From assembly GCA_963924555.1 (NCBI GenBank), contig OZ004597.1, positions 186,001 to 250,000 on the forward strand: DNA of 64,000 bases. Reading direction: 5' to 3'. The stretch's first letter is position 1. Each line of letters starts with the position of its first letter. Shown here piece by piece: positions 55,501 to 64,000 of this stretch. The DNA comes from Crambe crambe. Taxonomy: Eukaryota > Porifera > Demospongiae > Poecilosclerida > Crambeidae. Made by a program: the position numbers and the translations under genes. The notes below the pieces were generated by a model. That model ran no database searches. It was not told the DNA's origin and worked only from the letters and a program-made list of their open reading frames with translations.

Positions 55501-57083
55501 CCTCAAAACTGCTGATGGCATCTTTCAAGCTATCTCTTTCTTTCCTTAGTTTTCTAACTTCAGCTGCTGGTAAAGAGGAAGGTCCAGGAGGAGTTGGTTT
55601 CAACTCCATTTCAGTTATTCGTTGTTGCAGAATAGCCTCTGGAGTCAGTGAGTGTGCAGACATCAAATTAAGAATTAAATTCCTCAAGATGCTAACCTTT
55701 TGCTTTCAGCTGGTTGCACTGCCTCTGGAAATTCTTCCTCTCCTCTGAGAGTCTCTCCAGCAAGTTAGCAACCTCCTTCTTGTCTCCCTCTGAACCAGAC
55801 ACCATCTTGGCCATCTGCTGGTTGTCTTCTAACAGCTCTGCTTTCTCAGACTCCAGCTGCCTGATCTTTTCAGTCACCTCTTCTTGAGACTCAAACAGTT
55901 GAGACTTTTCATCCTATTAAGCAAGCAAATGAGTACTTTAGAAGGTTGATTGGTGCTGTATAATGTGAATCAGATTTATACCTGCATCTTTTTGATCTGA
56001 TCTTTGAGCTTATCCTCACTCTCCTTCCTGTCTGCCTCTGTCTGCTTCACTAGTTCTCCAATGTCTTGCAGCTCTGAGCAGATACGAGCATTCTTTGTAC
56101 TTAGTTCTGCCACTCGCTCTTCCAGCTTTGTCTTGCTCCCTTCACTAGCAGCCAACTTTTTCTCAAGCTCACGCGAGGCTTGTTGTAGAAAGTCCACTTG
56201 GATATTTAGGTGAGCCACCATACGTTCATTGGACTGCCGAACACTTTCTGCAGCCAGTGCCTCTGCAGGTCTACCTCCTTTCAGCATTCTTGTCAATCGC
56301 TCAATCTCCTGCTCTCTGTTTTCTATGAGACGTTTCATAGACTGCAGAGAATTTTCCAACTTTTCTTTTTCTTTCTTTCCAAGTTCAACCATAGATTGTA
56401 GGTCCACCATGCGTTTGTCTGCCACTTGGAGTAGGTCAGCCACATAAGGGTCGGGGGGAGAGACTCCTTGAAATCCCGGAGTACTTACTTTAGCACCTTC
56501 AGGAAGGACCGAGTCCAATTCCATTCGCTGCCGTCTAAAGGGAATGTGTTTTTTCTTTCCTCCAGGTGTTTGAATCACAGCTTGAAAGTTCTTCTCTTGC
56601 AGTTTCAGAATTGCCTCTGTTCTTCTCTCAAGGTCTCTTTCTTGACTTCTTAGCCGGTCCAAGTATTGTGTGTTGAGAAACTTGAGGTCAGTGTTTTCAT
56701 GGTCTAAGCGTCTGAGCCCTGCCTTCAGTTCTCTTATCCGTTGATCAGCAGTCTCCTTAAGTTTAAGCATCTGCTGGTGGAGTTCATTGTTTTCTTTGAT
56801 GATGCGAGCATTGTCCACTCTGTAAGGCTCGACATGGTGTTCCCATACACCCTGAAAAAATCATTTCTTGTAAACCTTATTATTATTAACTCATAGCTAC
56901 CTTTTCTTCCTTGTGTTTGCCAAGCTGTTGCTTGGTGTGCTTCAGGCTCTCTGTGGTGTGCAGCAAGTCTCCGAATAATTTCTCCACTAAAGGAAGCGAC
57001 TCTATACCAAGTGGTTGACGGTACCCTAGTTGGTCAAGGCGCTTTCTCAAGCTCGTAAATTTCCTCTCAGTTGCAGTAGCCAT
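52503..57083 (-). CDS. CEP135: Centrosomal protein of 135 kDa
   Basis: Multi-exon coiled-coil gene from ATG 57081-57083 to a stop at 52503-52505. The N-terminus is diagnostic: ERKFTSLRKRLDQLGYRQPL and LPLVEKLFGDLLHTTESL align with human CEP135, as do VIQTPGGKKKHIPFRRQRM, PYVADLLQVADKRM and MVAHLNIQVDFLQQASREL. The rest is continuous coiled coil with the expected late blocks (STRELCVQLDRSKDSLTNQL; ERHKEFQAHL). The protein is a cartwheel and centriole scaffold acting with SAS-6 and CPAP. The final exons are inferred: after a Ser/Pro/Thr-rich tail and donor following DSM, exons giving EEDELFSREKQTFADKSA and then VVVKLLETSSSSDSTPIPSP (ending at 52503) keep frame; otherwise the frame ends at 52708. 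One intron holds an inverted-repeat element. It diverges from AKAP17A. Confidence 0.92.
53617..53814. mobile_element. 198-bp MITE-like element with 14-bp terminal inverted repeats
   Basis: CAGGGTTCTGCCCA at 53617-53630 is perfectly inverted at 53801-53814 (TGGGCAGAACCCTG). ACCATC flanks both ends directly (53611-53616 and 53815-53820), as expected of a target-site duplication. The inside has direct repeats of GAGTGGTGGCC and no coding capacity, so this is a non-autonomous DNA transposon remnant in a CEP135 intron. The CAGGG terminus resembles hAT elements, although those usually duplicate 8 bp, so the superfamily is uncertain. Confidence 0.75.
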
Positions 57084-57190
57084 ATCTTGAAGTTCCCTCC
57101 CTTTTTTCAAACAAGTGGGCTTTATTTAGGATTCCCCAGAAGTTGTCCTGCCAACCTGGCACGGTACCAGGCCAAAGATTAAAGGAGAAG
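57084..57190. promoter_or_regulatory. Divergent promoter region, CEP135 / AKAP17A
   Basis: This 107-bp interval has no TATA box and an imperfect palindrome around CCTGGCACGGTACCAGG (about 57154-57170). Confidence 0.4.
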
Positions 57191-58541
57191 ATGGCAGATG
57201 ACGTTCCGTTGGCACTGTACCTACCTGCAGGACTTTTCTTGAAGCCAGATCCCAAGATAACCATTGAAGTGAAGCTGCCAGATATCAAGCAAGCTGGTGT
57301 GTCAGTTTCCAACTGGGAAGTGATGGAGAAACTCAAGATCCTCTCACTGCCAGAGATTTTTGGGTCTTTGAGGGTGATTAGCTATAGTAGGGAAGTGATT
57401 CACTTTGAAGGGGAATTTGATTCCTTGAGGAGGATGCGAAAGGTCATTTTAATGATTGACAAGAAATCGATAAAATTGAGTGGTTTCACGGAACTACTGA
57501 AAATCAAAGCCAGGCGTAAAGAAATGCCACACCCTTCAAAGCGGGAGTGGGAGGAGTACTTTGCTGACCGGGGGATGGATTCATTTGATGACGAGAAGCC
57601 AGGGGAACGCCCGGACACCATGCATATCAAAGGCTTACCAGTTAAATGGTTTATCAGCCGCACATCAGAGGGAAAACCATGTCCCCGCATCTTAACTCAA
57701 GCATTTCAAAAGTTTGGAAGAGTGAGGGAAGTGGGGGTATATGAACCATCATCCTCGGATAATTCTAAAAATTTTTCTTCCTTTGGTCCTGGGACCAGGG
57801 CTTTGCACTTCGAGGGGTTCATTCAGTATGAGAAGTACTCTGCTTTCTGTAATGCCATGAGTAGTATCAAAGGGACAAAACTGATCCGATTGGAAGATGG
57901 GGGGAAAGAGGCCACGGCCATCATTCAGGTAGATTTTGACCGCTCTGCCTTTCTTAGCAATAGGAATATTCGCAGGCGACGGCGAGCAGAAGAAAGGGAA
58001 CGTAGAATTCAAGAAGAAGAAAGGAGGGAGGAAGAGGAGAGAGAGAAACAAGAGAACGAAAGAAAGGAGGAACTGAGGAAGAAGGCAGAGGAAGAAAAAG
58101 CTCAGAAAAGAGCAAAGAAGTTGGAAGCCAAACGGCAGAAGAAACAGGAGCAGATGATGATAGTGGCAGAACTGAAGGCAGCAGCAATCAATCGAAAGGA
58201 AGAGGCACAGAGGCTGCTTGGTGTTCTACTGGCAGGGGCTGCTGAGGCAAGGTAGAGGGGAACTCGTGTAATGATGTCTTGGCTGTAACTTGCCCTGTCA
58301 CTTGTGTAGATACCAGCAAGAGCAAGAGGAGTTGAGGGAAGCTGAGCTGAAGGAGGAGAAGGAGAGGGCAGAGAGAACCAGGTTGGAGAGGTTGGAGAAA
58401 GAGTCCATGCTAAGAGACAAACTGATCAAGAATGTGCAAGACTTGGAACAGAGGAAGATGGAAGTTCAGAGGGAGTTGCTCCTGAGAAATCTGAACAGTG
58501 ACAAATCACAGTTAAAATCAGCTGTTACAATTCCTAGATGA
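57191..58541 (+). CDS. AKAP17A: A-kinase anchor protein 17A-like (XE7/SFRS17A) RNA-splicing factor
   Basis: Two exons (57191-58251, 58310-58541) total 1,293 nt, about 430 residues; the human protein is about 695 because of an RS-rich tail missing here. Matches include VSNWEVMEKLKILSLPEIFG with human ISNWEVMERLK, KSIKLSGFTELLKIKA, GERPDTMHIKGLPVKWF, and QAFQKFGRVREVGV, the RRM-like region. The C-terminal part from about residue 255 is a long charged helix rich in Glu, Arg and Lys. The family acts in alternative splicing in nuclear speckles and anchors PKA; the PKA-binding helix cannot be confirmed by eye. The start ATG lies in GAAGATGGCAGA, close to the TISU consensus. The missing RS tail may be a lineage difference. 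Confidence 0.9.
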
Positions 58542-59355
58542 GAATCCAATTAAGATCTTATGAATATTGTTAACCTGAACCCATTTAGCAGTAGTAGGTG
58601 TCCTGCACTATATAAACTGTAGCACTAGCCACGTGCTATTCATCACTGGCTCAGCACTAGCCCTAGGATGTTTTTCAGCTGATTGTGTTACAAGAGGCTG
58701 GGAGGTGAGAGTATTGCACTCAAACCTGATTGCCAGTTGGAACTCCCAGAGGGAAAAGAAAGTGGCTGAATGGCTGGTCAATGAGTGACTACTAGTCACT
58801 GGCTACCAGCCAGGACCAGACTCTGGTCAATTGGCTACTGCTCCCTTCACTTGCTGAAGGTTTAGCCCTTGGGAGTTAGAGCAAAATGAATCAACCTTGT
58901 TAAAACACCTGGATCCATCAGTCTGCCCTCCAGACTGACTCCAGCAGACCTGGGTGGATGCTTGGTTGACACAGTACTTTCTTAAAATAAATTTTATTGT
59001 TATCAATTACTTTCCTTTGGCATGCACCTTCACACATGAAGGACTTATCAAGACTCAGTAAATTAATTTGATTAGCGTGAGAGAGTAGCATTTTGCTGGC
59101 TTCTTAGCACAGCTGGTAGTTATTGTTTTGGGAGCAGTATATTTGCTGGTACTCTGCACAAAGAGCTACTTCTGCATATAAAGGAGAGATTCTTGCAGAA
59201 TTCTTTTCATTTGTGTGAACTATGTCAGTATCTCCTTGCAAGATAGAAGGTGGAAACCAATTCAGGTTTGAAAGCTCCATCAGATCACAGTGAGTGAGTT
59301 ACTGCAGTGTTGTGCATGATAATATTTATTCTACTGCAGCCACTACTTGATTCAT
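58542..59355. promoter_or_regulatory. Intergenic region upstream of the secreted Cys-rich gene
   Basis: These 814 bp separate AKAP17A from the next gene on the same strand. Two TATA-like motifs are visible: CTATATAAAC near 58608 and GCATATAAAGGAG near 59174. The second lies about 180 bp before the secreted protein start and is the better promoter candidate. No other gene was recognised. Confidence 0.4.
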
Positions 59356-59971
59356 ATGTTGAAAATGGCCAAATGTCCTCTGCTCATCTCTTTGATGGTG
59401 TTGCTGGTGCTAGTAGGAGTTTCGTTGCTGACTGTGTCCGTCCATGGAGCTCCAGCCAGCAGTGATGGAGCTCACCTCAGCATTATCAGATCAGTGGAGG
59501 AAGGAGACTCAGAAAAAGACCTTACAACATTCATGTCCCTCCCCAGTCCACCGCCAGCACCAAAGGAAGAGCGTGATGTCTCTCACAACACTCCATTTAA
59601 AATCAACCTTCCTTTTATTAAGGTATGTTATTGCATTGGCTTGTGTATGAATTTGTCTTTGCAGGCATACAAAAATAAATCTATGCAAAAACACACACAT
59701 GCACTTTCTTTACACTCAATTTCTTTGCTTGCAGAATTCTCAATGCAAACTGCACAGAGCAGATGGCACTACTAAGCCAAAGATGTGTGGCTTGCGAGAA
59801 CTCGAGCTTCCTGGTGGAGCTAGTGGGATCAAATCTTGGAACCCTGGTCTTTGTCGTCCCTTCCATTGTAAGTGTGTGGCCACCAAGGAAGTTCAACGCA
59901 TCAAGAGAACAATAGCTGATAACCAAACCACTCTCAACTACCGCAAATTTAGAGTATTTGAGTGTGTATAA
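59356..59971 (+). CDS. Small secreted six-cysteine protein, unrecognised
   Basis: I do not recognise this protein. Two exons (59356-59622, 59735-59971) give 504 nt, 167 residues. A strong signal peptide is present (CPLLISLMVLLVLVGVSLLT...), with two candidate start ATGs (59356 and 59365). An acidic, Ser/Pro-rich pro-region of about 60 residues ends near the intron. The second exon encodes a compact basic domain with six Cys spaced C-x13-C-x21-C-x4-C-x-C-x29-C, ending one residue after the last Cys. The C-x-C pair and even Cys number suggest a disulfide-bonded ligand or matrix protein, possibly processed from a precursor. A dibasic site is seen (IKRT) but not at the domain border. It could be a growth-factor-like cystine knot; that is a guess. 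It converges on ALG8 147 bp away. Confidence 0.7.
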
Positions 59972-60118
59972 CATTTCATCCATTCCTTTCATTCAGACCA
60001 CTTTTTATTCCATTTGTGTTCATTTGTGCAAGTTTGTCATTTTAACAATTTTTTTGTCTACACTTGAAAAAAGTATTCATTAAGCAAAGAAATAACAACA
60101 ACAGCAACAAAATAAAAA

Positions 60119-63562
<3,444 letters not shown>

Positions 63563-63644
63563 TCTTCAATTAACCCTGTACTCACCACCACGTGGATCGA
63601 AGATCGATTCCGAAGATTATTAGCAGAGCTCAGCAGCATCCAAG
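63563..63644. promoter_or_regulatory. 82-bp divergent start-to-start interval, ALG8 / SHQ1
   Basis: Only 82 bp separate the two divergent start codons. No TATA box or CCAAT was seen; shared promoter function is inferred from position. Confidence 0.4.
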
Positions 63645-64000
63645 ATGTTGACTCCATCTTTTGACGTTTCTCAAGACGATGACTTTATCAAAATCACGAT
63701 TAGAGCGCCTTATGTTAAGGTAATGCGAGCTAGTCAGCTGAACTGAGAGGATAGGATTACTCCTATAACCCCTTGATTGCTAGATCCTGGAGGCTGAAGT
63801 ATACTATGAAGGGAATGAATTCAAGTTCTACTGCAAACCTTACTTTCTCCACTTGCATCTACCAGGACAGTTATCAGGACAGAGCCATGAAAAGGCGTCC
63901 TACAATGTGGACACAGGTAGCTAGCAGTTAGTATTAGTACTGAGTAGTCTGAAACTCCGCCCACCCAAAGGTACAGTGGTGGTGGAACTGCCCAAGAGCA
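63645..64000 (+). CDS. SHQ1: SHQ1, H/ACA RNP assembly factor (5' part; runs off the window)
   Basis: Exons 63645-63719, 63784-63916 and 63971 onwards encode the N-terminal CS (p23/Hsp20-like) domain: MLTPSFDVSQDDDFIKITIR aligns with human [20 protein letters not shown], then YYEGNEFKFYCKPYFLHLHL and TVVVELPKS. SHQ1 is a chaperone that holds dyskerin (Cbf5) before assembly of H/ACA snoRNPs and telomerase RNP. The C-terminal Shq1 domain lies beyond the window. The start ATG is the first in frame. Confidence 0.93.

Overview
The window is nuclear DNA from an animal. Every gene is split by GT-AG introns, most only 40-110 bp long, and the gene set is metazoan (O-GlcNAc transferase, nitric-oxide-type guanylate cyclase, LRRK-type ROCO protein, ARHGAP6-type RhoGAP, HHIPL, full ABCB transporter, CEP135, CEP44, PIBF1). 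Very compact spacing, tiny introns and a LRRK-type protein diverged from the vertebrate ones fit an early-branching animal, most likely a demosponge. That assignment is inference. No tRNA, rRNA, CRISPR array, virus or complete autonomous transposon was seen.

Layout, left to right: an unrecognised membrane protein (-, 3' end off the window); FBXO8 (+); a 22-exon ROCO/LRRK-like gene (-) with an extra N-terminal Ras-like GTPase domain and a degenerate kinase; a gene (+) encoding only a LRRK-type beta-propeller; PIBF1/CEP90 (-); OGT (+); ABHD18 (-); HHIPL (+); a soluble guanylate cyclase beta-type subunit with a long tail (+); a PDZ-WW-WW coiled-coil gene (-) with an apparent frameshift; CEP44 (+); an ARHGAP6-like RhoGAP (-) with large introns; an ABCB1-like full transporter (+); ALG5 (-); CEP135 (-); AKAP17A (+); a small secreted six-cysteine protein (+); ALG8 (-); and the 5' end of SHQ1 (+).

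The organisation is regular: eight head-to-head pairs share short start-to-start intervals (about 44 to 504 bp), and the pairs mostly meet tail-to-tail. Functional links include ALG5, which makes the dolichyl-phosphate-glucose that ALG8 uses, and three centriole proteins (PIBF1/CEP90, CEP44, CEP135). The most unusual items are the double-GTPase ROCO pseudokinase with its divergent propeller-only neighbour, the guanylate cyclase subunit that carries a full set of catalytic residues, a stretch of nucleotide identity between the two ATPase domains of the ABC transporter, two small inverted-repeat mobile elements in introns, and a strongly repeated TCACATGA octamer in non-coding DNA.

Exon borders were read by eye from splice signals and reading-frame continuity. 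Where exon lengths were summed, the total was divisible by three, which supports those models.
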